DNA of 64,000 nucleotides, taken from contig NZ_CP014475.1 of assembly GCF_001583415.1 (NCBI RefSeq), forward strand, positions 3,596,001 to 3,660,000, given 5' to 3'. The position numbers and the translations under genes are program-made. The DNA is from Mycolicibacterium phlei (GTDB taxonomy: Bacteria; Actinomycetota; Actinomycetes; Mycobacteriales; Mycobacteriaceae). This document shows positions 1 through 7,704 of this stretch, in pieces (the first letter of the stretch is position 1; every line of letters begins with the position of its first letter). The notes below the pieces were generated by a model. It was not told the DNA's origin. It did not search any database and worked only from the letters and a program-made list of their open reading frames with translations.

Positions 1-96
1 CGACGTGAAGGTCCGGTCGGCGAACGTGCTGATGGGAATCTCCTGGTAGACGGTCCGGGGAACCGTTACAGCGTATCCACGGCGGGGCTCGCGCAC
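1..96 (-). CDS. lepA: Elongation factor 4 (LepA), N-terminal fragment
   Basis: Only the first 32 codons lie in the window; the gene runs off the left edge. The reading frame gives QEIPISTFADRTFT, which closely matches the N-terminal lead-in of mycobacterial LepA before its GTPase domain. GTG at 94-96 is the only usual start between the in-frame TAA at 121-123 and this conserved stretch. LepA is a ribosome-associated GTPase that acts on stalled elongation complexes. It faces away from the PemK-like gene, with about 38 bp between the two proposed starts, so both promoters must lie in or overlap this short gap. The product call rests on a short match plus synteny. Confidence 0.8.
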   Translation of the reverse strand, partial: MREPRRGYAVTVPRTVYQEIPISTFADRTFTS

Positions 97-134
97 ACAA
101 TCGCGTTGCGGTGACCTCGCTTATGCTCGGGAAC

Positions 135-725
135 ATGGCTCCGCCGTGGAAGACCTTCCAACGCCTTGCGGAGAACCTGGTGTTCAACGAGGCGCCGAAG
201 TTCCTCCGCCAGATCGGCCAGTCCGAGACCGTGCAACGCGGTATTGCGCAGGGCATCCGGATCGGGCTGGACGTCATCGCTGGTGCCCAGAAGCAGGAGG
301 TAACCGCGATCACCACCGGCCGACCGGTCACCAGCCACGCGGTGCCGACCGCGCACCGCGCCCGCAGGATCGTCTACGCACCCGACCTCGACGGCCGCGC
401 CGATCCCGGCGAGATCGTGTGGACCTGGGTGGTCTACGAGGACGACCCGACCCAGGGCAAGGACCGGCCCGTGCTGGTCGTCGGCCGCGACCGCACCACC
501 CTGCTGGGGCTGATGCTGTCCAGCCAGGAGCACCGCCGCGACGACCCGAACTGGCTCAGCATCGGCCGCGGCCCGTGGGACTACGACGGCCGGGAGAGCT
601 TCGTGCGGCTGGACCGCGTGCTCGACGTGCCCGAGGAGGGCATCCGCCGCGAGGGTGCGATCCTGCCGCGGCCGGCGTTCGAGGTCGTCGCCGCCCGGCT
701 GCGCGCCGATTACTCCTGGAACTAG
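135..725 (+). CDS. PemK/MazF-fold conserved protein (Rv2405-like)
   Basis: A 196-residue protein with a central segment (GEIVWTWVVYEDDPTQGKDR followed by PVLVV) typical of the PemK/MazF beta-barrel fold. It is much longer than real MazF toxins (about 110 aa), having an N-terminal extension of about 85 residues, and no antitoxin gene is adjacent. Position next to lepA matches Rv2405 of M. tuberculosis, a conserved protein of unknown role, so I do not call it a toxin. ATG at 135 is chosen; GTG at 111 and ATG at 123 are in frame and also possible. A converging acetyltransferase gene ends 15 bp downstream. Confidence 0.75.
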   Translation: MAPPWKTFQRLAENLVFNEAPKFLRQIGQSETVQRGIAQGIRIGLDVIAGAQKQEVTAITTGRPVTSHAVPTAHRARRIVYAPDLDGRADPGEIVWTWVVYEDDPTQGKDRPVLVVGRDRTTLLGLMLSSQEHRRDDPNWLSIGRGPWDYDGRESFVRLDRVLDVPEEGIRREGAILPRPAFEVVAARLRADYSWN

Positions 726-739
726 CGGAATCCTGGGAG

Positions 740-1342
740 CTAGCGGGGCTCCCGCCACATCTTCCACAGCGTCGGCCCGTCGGGCACGGTGATCTCACCG
801 GTGACCTGGAAGCCGAACCGCTCGTAGTACGGGACATTGGCTGGGTTGCTGGACTCCAGGTACGCCGGGGCGTACTCGGCGTCGCAGCGGTCCAGCCGCG
901 AGCGCATCAGCGTCTGCCCGTATCCGGTGCCGCGCACGGTCGGGTCCGAGCCGATCACCGCGAGGTACCAGTGCGGCTCCTCGGGGTGCTGCGCGTGCAT
1001 CAGGTCCATGAGTTGCTGAGCGCGCGGCACGTGCCTGCCCAGCGCCCGCAGGAAGCCGGGCATCATGCGCAGCTCCTGCAGCCGCGACTGTCGCCAGCCG
1101 CCGGGCGGATCCCACAGCGCCGCCGCGCCGAGGTGAGTGCCGCCGGCCACCTCGGGCGCACCGCTGCGCAGATAGTGGTGGCGGATCATGGTGGCGAACA
1201 TCCGCGGCAGCGCCCGCGCGCGGGCGGCCGGCTCAGGCACCACCCACATCATCACGGGGTCGTCCTGGAACGCCCGCGCCAGCACACGCGCCATCGACTG
1301 CAGGTCGCGGCGCTGCGCCGCGGCCACCGCGACGTCAGCCAC
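740..1342 (-). CDS. GNAT family N-acetyltransferase
   Basis: A 200-residue protein with the GNAT acetyl-CoA pyrophosphate loop (VRGTGYGQTLM, near residue 135) and a C-terminal segment (YLESSNPANVPYYERFGFQV) typical of the fold's last strands. It should transfer an acyl group from acyl-CoA to an amine on an unidentified small molecule or protein. The GTG start overlaps the stop of the upstream CBS-domain gene by 8 bp, which suggests translational coupling. A non-GTG start further in is possible but would cut into the conserved first strand. The substrate cannot be predicted. Confidence 0.85.
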   Translation of the reverse strand: MADVAVAAAQRRDLQSMARVLARAFQDDPVMMWVVPEPAARARALPRMFATMIRHHYLRSGAPEVAGGTHLGAAALWDPPGGWRQSRLQELRMMPGFLRALGRHVPRAQQLMDLMHAQHPEEPHWYLAVIGSDPTVRGTGYGQTLMRSRLDRCDAEYAPAYLESSNPANVPYYERFGFQVTGEITVPDGPTLWKMWREPR

Positions 1343-1763
1343 GGGTGATGTAGGCCTGCAGCTGCTCCTGCTGCGCTTCGAGCTCTTCCATCCGGGTCTT
1401 GACCACGTCGCCGATGCTAACGATTCCGACCAGCCTGCCGTTGTCCATCACCGGCACGTGGCGCACCCGGTTGTTGGTCATCAGCGCGCTGAGGCTGTCG
1501 ACGGTGTCGTCGGGTGAGCACGTCGCCACCAGCGACGTCATGATCTCCGACACCGGACAAGTCAGCAGGTCGGCGCCGCGACGGTGCAGCGCACGCACCA
1601 CGTCGCGCTCGGAGACAATGCCGGCCAGGCCGTCGGGCGAGACGACCACCATGGCCCCGATGTTGTGCACCGCCAGCTCGGTGAGCAGACCGGCCACCGA
1701 GGTCTGCGGGGTGATCGTCGCGACCGCCGACCCCTTGCTCCGCAACACATCCGCGATCCGCAT
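1335..1763 (-). CDS. CBS-domain pair protein (Rv2406c-like)
   Basis: A 142-residue stand-alone protein made of two CBS repeats (about residues 1-65 and 70-130) followed by a short charged helix (RMEELEAQQEQLQ). Such Bateman modules bind adenosine nucleotides and report energy state; no catalytic domain is attached. ATG at 1763 is preceded by a strong AGGAGG Shine-Dalgarno, so the longer upstream reading frame is rejected. Length and position match Rv2406c of M. tuberculosis. It is first in a two-gene unit with the GNAT gene. The accessory region starts just upstream. Confidence 0.88.
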   Translation of the reverse strand: MRIADVLRSKGSAVATITPQTSVAGLLTELAVHNIGAMVVVSPDGLAGIVSERDVVRALHRRGADLLTCPVSEIMTSLVATCSPDDTVDSLSALMTNNRVRHVPVMDNGRLVGIVSIGDVVKTRMEELEAQQEQLQAYITRG

Positions 1764-1887
1764 CAGAGCCTCCTTGTGATGTACCTCACAGGCTAGGACG
1801 CTTTCCGGCCCGGCGGTAGGGATTCGACGTTGCAACAGGGTCACAGGCGGCCGGAATAGCGGGCCGACGCCGCTGGTTTCCGACGCC

Positions 1888-2772
1888 ATGCAGACCTCGC
1901 AGAACGGACCCGACGTACCCACAGTTCAGTTGGGCGACAATCTGACCGTCAGCGCGATGGGGTTCGGCGCGATGGCCCTCACCCCGGTCTACGGGGAGGT
2001 CGACGACGACGAATCGCTGGCCACGCTGCACCGTTGCCTCGACCTCGGGGTGACGTTCATCGACACCGCCAACATCTACGGCAACGGCGACAACGAGCGG
2101 TTGATCGCGCGGCTGCTGGCCGACCGGCGCGACGAGGTCACCCTCGCCACCAAGTTCGGGATCACCGGCAACCCGGCCGACCGCGCGGCGGGCCGCCCGA
2201 CTGTGCGCGGCGACGCCGCCTACGTCCGGCGGTGCGCCGACGAGAGCCTGTAACGGCTGCAGACCGAGGTGATCGACCTGTACTACATGCACCGCCGGGA
2301 CACCACCGTGCCGATCGAGGAGACCGTCGGCGCGATGGCCGAACTGGTCGCCGCGGGCAAGGTCCGCCACCTCGGGCTGTCCGAGGTCACCGCCGACGAG
2401 CTGCGCGCCGCCGTCGCGGTGCACCCGATCGCCGCCGTGCAGAGCGAGTGGTCGATCTGGAGCCGCGAAGTCGAGCCCTGGGTCGTGCCGGCGGCCGCCG
2501 AACTCGGCGTGGGGTTCGTGCCGTACTCGCCGCTGGGCCGCGGGTTCCTCGCGGGTGCGGTGCGGTCATCGGCGGATCTGGCGTCGACCAACGACTTCCG
2601 GCGCACCATGCCGCGGTTCCGCGACGGCGCGCTGGAGGCCAACCTCAAGGTCGTCGACGCCGTCACCGCGGTCGCCGAACAGCAACAGGCCACGCCCGCC
2701 CAGGTCGCGCTGGCGGTGACGCTGACGCCCGAGCAGCGCGAGACCCTCGCCACAAGGCGTCAACCCGGCTAG
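1888..2772 (+). pseudogene. Aldo/keto reductase, broken by a stop codon and a C-terminal deletion
   Basis: The frame reads as an NADPH-dependent aldo/keto reductase, with the GFGAMALTPVYG start region, the DTANIYG active-site segment (Asp and Tyr), the TKFG strand with the catalytic Lys, the YYMHRRD segment, and SPLGRGFL near the cofactor pocket. An in-frame TAA at 2251-2253 splits it after residue 121 (relatives usually have Lys there, one base from TAA). About 40 codons also seem to be missing near 2716, because the QVALA segment runs straight into the end motif LTPEQRETLA and skips the usual PIPGTKR cofactor loop. Two independent lesions make a functional enzyme unlikely. Confidence 0.85.
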
Positions 2773-3239
2773 GATCGCGCAGGCTCGGGCTGACGGTAGG
2801 CGCGTCCCATCGTGCCGTCCGGGTTGGCGCGCTGCTCGCGCTGACTACGCCGCGTGCCGAAGCTCCCGAGGCGGCAGGAGCTGCAGAGCCAGTCAGGTAC
2901 TGGTCCGCGGCGAGGCCGATGGCAGGACCCGCTGATGCCGCCAAGGCAACCGGCGCGGCCAATATCTGGCCCACCGCACCAGACGAACGCCGCATCTGGT
3001 GGGAGTCGATCGCCGCGATCGTGCGCGAACAGATGGCCGATGTACGCAAAGTCGCTACATGAGCAGCGGCGAACTGGCCGAGATTCTGGAACGTCTTTAT
3101 GACGGCGGTGAATCCAACCGAGCCATCGTCGACTCAACACCGCTGATGCGGTGGTAGGACGTCTCGACCCAGTTGATCACCACCGTCTTGACCTGTGGGG
3201 CAGCGTCACTGGCCATCGTCGCGGCCTCCTTCCTCGACA
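2773..3239 (+). other. Gene debris, no intact gene
   Basis: About 470 bp between the dead aldo/keto reductase and the Imm61-like fragment. Short open stretches exist on both strands. One plus-strand tail ends around WWESIAAIVREQMADV near 3058, and a 32-codon stretch (SGELAEILERLYDGGESNR) starts at 3060. Neither has a convincing start, Shine-Dalgarno or recognisable family. I read this as the remains of genes cut up at the edge of the accessory region. Confidence 0.5.
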
Positions 3240-3371
3240 GGCCAGCCGCTGCTGTTCGTCGCCGACATCGCGGTGCTGGAGCGCTACCTGATGAGCCTTT
3301 TCGCCGACGACATCCGCGAAGACCTCGATCTAGACTTCCTCGAACTATCTTGGACCGCTGCAGATCTGGCG
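3240..3371 (+). pseudogene. Imm61-like immunity protein, N-terminal fragment
   Basis: About 44 codons read as a clean protein segment containing FVADIAVLERYLMSLFADDI and LDFLELSWTAADLA, then lose sense into an unrelated tail ending in a stop at 3446. The pattern (VLERY, DDIRE, a hydrophobic strand, then a DLA turn) resembles the first half of actinobacterial Imm61 proteins as I remember them; these are immunity partners of secreted toxins. A fragment at 15297-15509 on the same strand supplies the expected second half. No start codon belongs clearly to this piece, so its 5' end is also lost. The family name is an inference from memory; the two-half match is seen. Confidence 0.55.
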
Positions 3372-3489
3372 GAACTGCGCGGAATTGCATCGGATGAACG
3401 CGTGTCGACCGTGCTGCTGATGGTTGGCCTGGACACTACAGGGTAGAGCATCGCTCGAGATGCATTGCCCTGGCGCAGGTCTTGCGTCG

Positions 3490-3510
3490 ATCATGCATTT
3501 GATGCATGAT
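3490..3510. promoter_or_regulatory. Perfect palindrome upstream of the recombinase module
   Basis: Two 9-bp arms, ATCATGCAT and ATGCATGAT, flank the spacer TTG and are exact inverse complements. The site lies about 100 bp before the recombinase start, in the only non-coding gap of the module. It could be an operator for the small HTH protein encoded in the module or a recombinase-binding core site. The sequence alone does not decide between these. Confidence 0.5.
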
Positions 3511-3590
3511 TCTCTCGTCTGAGGAAGGCGGTTCGCTTTGGGAAAGAGCCATCCCCCGAGGGGGCCGCCCAGCTGGTTCTCGTTGATGGG

Positions 3591-4655
3591 GTGGCCCTGC
3601 TGCACCCCGAGGATTTGGTGTTTGAGGCGATGTTGGAGGGCTGGAGCCGTCAACAACGTGGTGGCCGACTGATCCTGCCTAAGACAATCGCCGGTCGCTT
3701 GTCGGTGGTGCGTCGTTTCAGCAAGACAGTCAACGAATATCCGTGGCAGTGGACCGCGGCCCAGGTCGATGAGTGGATGACTGATCTGATAGCGCAGCGA
3801 GGCCGGGCAAAATCGACGATCCGTCTGTACCAGAGTGCGCTACGGGTGTTCTGCGATTACATCACTTCACCGCACTATGGGTGGATTGCAGAGTGCGAGA
3901 ACCGTTTTGGGACTCACCCGGTTCAGGTATGCCACGAGTGGAACACGGCGGCGCACCTCACCGATTACGAGGGTCGTGCTGATCGACGACCGATGACCCG
4001 CGACGAGATTCAGCGCATGTTGGACTATGCGGATGACCGTGTCGAGCAGGCAACACGCCGGGGACGCAAAGGTGCATTGACCGCATATCGCGATGCCACC
4101 CTTCTGAAGGTCCTGTACGCCTGGGGTCTGAGGTGCAACGAGGCGTGCCAGTTGGACGTCACCGATTTTTACCAGAGCGCGAAAGCGCCGGAGCTGGGCC
4201 GCTATGCGTTGATCCACGTCCGTTACGGCAAGCGGTCACGTGGATCGGCACCCAAGCGTCGGACCGTTCATACGGTCATGCCGTGGGCTGCCGAGGCGCT
4301 TGCCGACTATCTCGACAATGTTCGGCCGCGGTATCGAGATAGTCAGGACGATCCTGCGGTGTTTCTCACCGAACGTGGTGGGCGACTTCGGCCGCGCGAG
4401 GTTGAAGAGCGGTTTGCCGAGTACCGAGATGCTCTGGGGCTGGATGCCGCGCTGACGCCGCACTGTCTGCGGCATAGCTTTGTCACTCATCTCATCGAAG
4501 ACGGTGCAGACCCGAAGTTTGTTCAGGAGCAGGTGGGCCACCGGTTTGCGTCGACTACGGCGATATACACAGGGGTGGGTGGGGATTTCATGAACACGAT
4601 GATGCGCAAGGCCCTCGACCGAGCGCTGACCATGGATACGGAGAAGAAATCATGA
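3591..4655 (+). CDS. Tyrosine-type site-specific recombinase
   Basis: A 354-residue integrase with an N-terminal SAM-like core-binding domain (about residues 20-130) and a C-terminal catalytic domain. All usual catalytic residues are visible: Arg in GLRCNEACQL, Lys in the YGKRSRG turn, the His and Arg of TPHCLRHSF, His in VGHRF, and the Tyr nucleophile in TTAIYTG. It is first in a module with a small HTH gene (4-bp overlap) and a large zinc-ribbon protein. GTG at 3591 is the only usual start, but the frame stays open to 3510 with plausible coding sense (AAQLVLVDG), so the annotated start may be short. It is the likely mobility enzyme of the island. Confidence 0.9.
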   Translation: MALLHPEDLVFEAMLEGWSRQQRGGRLILPKTIAGRLSVVRRFSKTVNEYPWQWTAAQVDEWMTDLIAQRGRAKSTIRLYQSALRVFCDYITSPHYGWIAECENRFGTHPVQVCHEWNTAAHLTDYEGRADRRPMTRDEIQRMLDYADDRVEQATRRGRKGALTAYRDATLLKVLYAWGLRCNEACQLDVTDFYQSAKAPELGRYALIHVRYGKRSRGSAPKRRTVHTVMPWAAEALADYLDNVRPRYRDSQDDPAVFLTERGGRLRPREVEERFAEYRDALGLDAALTPHCLRHSFVTHLIEDGADPKFVQEQVGHRFASTTAIYTGVGGDFMNTMMRKALDRALTMDTEKKS

Positions 4656-4990
4656 CGCCGAAGTTGGATTATCGGTGGCATCTACGCGAGTTGATGGCGG
4701 TGCGTGGCATGTACTCCACTACTGATTTGAGGCCGCTGCTGGCCCAGCGTGGAATCGAGTTGTCACCGAGCCAGACCTACCGTCTTGTGGTGGAGACCCC
4801 GGAGCGGCTCAATCTGAAGGTTCTGATGGCTCTACTGGATATTTTGGGCTGCACCACCGAGGAACTCATAGAGCCGGTGGCGTCGGATGCGAAACGGGGC
4901 CGTAGGACGGTAGGCGCAAATGGAGACGACGGAAAATCTAGTGGCGTAGGCGATTTCCGGCCGAAGCGCGCCAGAATTGTTCCCGGTTGA
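4652..4990 (+). CDS. Small XRE-like helix-turn-helix protein of the recombinase module
   Basis: A 112-residue protein with a Cro/C1-type helix-turn-helix in the first 75 residues (LRPLLAQRGIELSPSQTYRL and LMALLDILGCTTEELIE) and a basic, disordered tail. ATG at 4652 overlaps the recombinase stop by 4 bp. Proteins of this kind regularly sit between a recombinase and a large third protein in actinobacterial mobile modules; a regulatory or accessory-factor role is inferred. The palindrome at 3490-3510 is a candidate binding site. The next gene frame overlaps its end by 14 bp. Confidence 0.8.
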   Translation: MTPKLDYRWHLRELMAVRGMYSTTDLRPLLAQRGIELSPSQTYRLVVETPERLNLKVLMALLDILGCTTEELIEPVASDAKRGRRTVGANGDDGKSSGVGDFRPKRARIVPG

Positions 4991-7528
4991 TCTGGCAGTC
5001 CTCGTGAGCACATCGGCGCCTTCTCCACGCCACTACACTCATCCGGTAGAAGTGATCACTGAAATCGTGATGACGGTCGAGCCGAAACTCGACATTGAGT
5101 CCATCAAGGACGCGGTCTCGGATTGCACGAGCAAACCGCCGGCCCTGCGAAAACTGGCACGGACTCTCGTTCTCGACGGGGACTTGCTGATATCGGGGCG
5201 TCCCGAGGGCCCGTTGCACATTCAGAAACTCATTAGCGCACTGATCGATCGCGGCGCGGTCAACGTGGTGCGACCGCGGTGCGCTCGATGCGGCGGAGAA
5301 AAGTCACTGCCTTGCATCAATGAGAACGGACAGCGGACCTGCGCTTACTGCGATATGTTGCGCCGGGCGAAACCCTGCACCGCCTGTGGTCAGATCAAAC
5401 ACGTCTCTAACCGGGATGCCGCGGGTCGGCCGTTTTGCCGAAAGTGCTGGCGCACGCATGCCGATGGCCCGGCAGATCCCGTGGGGGCGATCTGCGACGC
5501 CGTACGTGCGCTACAACCAGACCTCGACCGCGCGACCATCATTGACGTGATCACATCGGTGGCGGGCTCGCCGGCCAAGCAACGCACGTTAGCGCTGGCG
5601 ATTCAGGCCAATCCCTCGCTACTGACCGGCCAGGCCCACACCGGGCCGCCACAGCTACCCACGTTGGTCGACAAACTCATCGCCGCCGGTGCCGATCACC
5701 TTGTCGCTCCGAAATGCCCCTTTCTGCCAGAGAAATCGGCCCTTGTTGTTCAAGCGGAACGAGCAACGCTGCTGCAAGCGCTGCTACGAGGAGGTGAGGA
5801 AACGCCCGTGTGAGCGGTGCGGACGGGCGACCACCGGTTGCAGCCGCGACGCGGAGGACAAAGTCTTGTGCTTGCCTTGCAGGAGCCACGAATCGGCACT
5901 GTTCGAGCAATGGACACAATGCGGCCGCCGAGCCTTCATTGTCAGTCTGGCCGGCGGCGAAGGCCGCATATGCGGCCGTTGCTATCAACCGCCGATCGCC
6001 ACGTGTTCGCGATGCGGGAAAACCAGGCCGTGCCACTCGGCGAAGACCGACACTCCGCTCTGCGATTCCTGCGAGCACAGCCGGCGCCCACCTGAGCCGT
6101 GCATAGTCTGCGGAAACGTGCGCGTGGTCTCCAAACGGTGCGATGACGGCAGCGCAATGTGCAACACCTGCAACGTCGTTGTCCAACCATGCTCCGATTG
6201 CGGAAAACGCAAAAAGGTCGCAGCGCGACTGCCCACGGGTGAACCGTTGTGCCGGACGTGTTATGCAAAGCATCCCTCAGCACACAAGCACTTGCACCGA
6301 ATGCGGTGTGGTGGAACGGTTACACCATCACGGGCTGTGCAGCCGATGCGCCTGCCGCAAACGGCTGACCGAGCTACTGAGTCATGACGGAGCAGTGCAA
6401 CCGCACATCCTCCCGGTGCTCGACGCGCTCCTCGCCGCAGACCCGGTGGGCATTCTCGACTGGCTCAACCGACGTCCGCCACGCGAACTCCTACGGGCCA
6501 TCGCTGCGGCACCGACACCGGTTACACACGACTACCTCGACGGGCTCCAGCACCACAAAGGCCTGCCACACGTCCGCGCAGGCCTCGTCGCAAACGGGGT
6601 TTTACCACCACGAGATGAGCGGATGATCGCACTACAGAACACCATCTCAGCACAGATTGACCGTTTGGAAAGCAATGACAGCGCCCGGGTCGTCCGCAGC
6701 TTCGCAACATGGCACCACTTGCGACGACTGCGCACACAACTCGGCGACGAACACCTCGGAGCCCAGCAAACCGCCGTCGTTCGACGAGACGTCCGAGCGG
6801 CCGTTGATCTACTTGATTGGCTGCATGCCCGCCACGTCAGTCTCGCCGAATGCAGTCACACCGATATCGACGACTGGCTGAGCACAGGATCACCGAGTCA
6901 CTACTATGCGCGAACATTCCTGTTGTGGTCCGCCAAACGAGGACACTCACCCAAGGATATTGAAATCCCTATTCTCCCAAGTGCTTCCGCTCCTGAACAG
7001 ATCAGCGACGATGAGCGGTGGGCAACCGTACAGCATTTGCTGCACGACGACTCCGTCGACACCGTCGACCGAGTAGCCGGACTGCTCGTCCTGCTGTTCG
7101 GCCAACCCCTTTCCCGGATAGTCCAGATCACCGTCGATCAGGTGTCAGCATCGGGAGATTCCATCACCCTGGGTGATACCCCAGTGCAGATGCCGCCGCC
7201 GATCAACACACTGGTCAAGGAACTACGCGGGCAACGGCAAGGACGCGCCCTCCTCGGCCGCCACATCGACAGCCCGTGGCTATTTCCCGGTTGGCATACG
7301 GGAAAGCCACTGGGAACGGCACAGCTCATGACACGCCTGAAGGCGCACGGAATCCGGGCAAGACCTGCGCGCAACACCGCGCTCATGGATCTGGCCAATC
7401 AATTGCCGGCCACCGTCATCAGCCGGTTATTGGGATTGTCGATCCGCACGGCCGCCAGGTGGTCTGCAGAGGCCGGCCACCAACGCGCAGGCTACGCGGC
7501 CGAGCTCGCTGCGCGACCCTCGCCCTGA
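4977..7528 (+). pseudogene. Zinc-ribbon, recombinase-like third protein of the module; two frameshifts
   Basis: Three overlapping frames join into one protein of about 820-850 residues. The first half has a duplicated unit of about 80 residues followed by roughly nine zinc ribbons (about 18 CxxC knuckles such as CARC, CAYC, CTAC, CRKC, CKRC, CERC, CSDC, CTEC). The last 300 residues look like a tyrosine-recombinase catalytic domain (QPLSRIVQIT, PWLFPG, ARPARNTALMDLA), but Trp stands where the nucleophile Tyr would be (TAARWSAEAG). One extra base in TTT at 5721-5723 and one in CCC at 6274-6276 break the frame; removing both restores the ribbon pattern exactly. Start is TTG 4977 or GTG/ATG near 5067-5070. 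Either pseudogene or sequencing error. Confidence 0.75.
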
Positions 7529-7704
7529 CTGCTAGGCCTCTCCGTTTGAGCGTTTCGGAGTTTGACGCGGTGAAAGACGCCAGGCTGCCGGCGAGAACCG
7601 GGGATTGACCGCCGAAGGTGTTTCTCCGGCGACTAGCGCACCGGCCAGTTGCTCTGCTCAACTCGTTAGACACCGCGGCGCAGAAATCCACGCCAGCGAG
7701 GGCA

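Noticed and set aside
135..725. Active PemK/MazF toxin
   Set aside because: It is too long, no antitoxin gene is adjacent, and it is part of the conserved lepA neighbourhood, so only the fold is claimed.
5689..6387. Cys-rich frame as a separate zinc-finger gene
   Set aside because: Its first residues continue the pattern of the preceding frame once one base is removed, and it lacks its own start and Shine-Dalgarno, so it is the middle of one broken gene.
7529..7704. Terminator or attachment site after the recombinase module
   Set aside because: A weak inverted repeat (GCCGGCGAGAA with TTTCTCCGGCGAC) is present, but the pairing is imperfect and nothing ties it to recombination.
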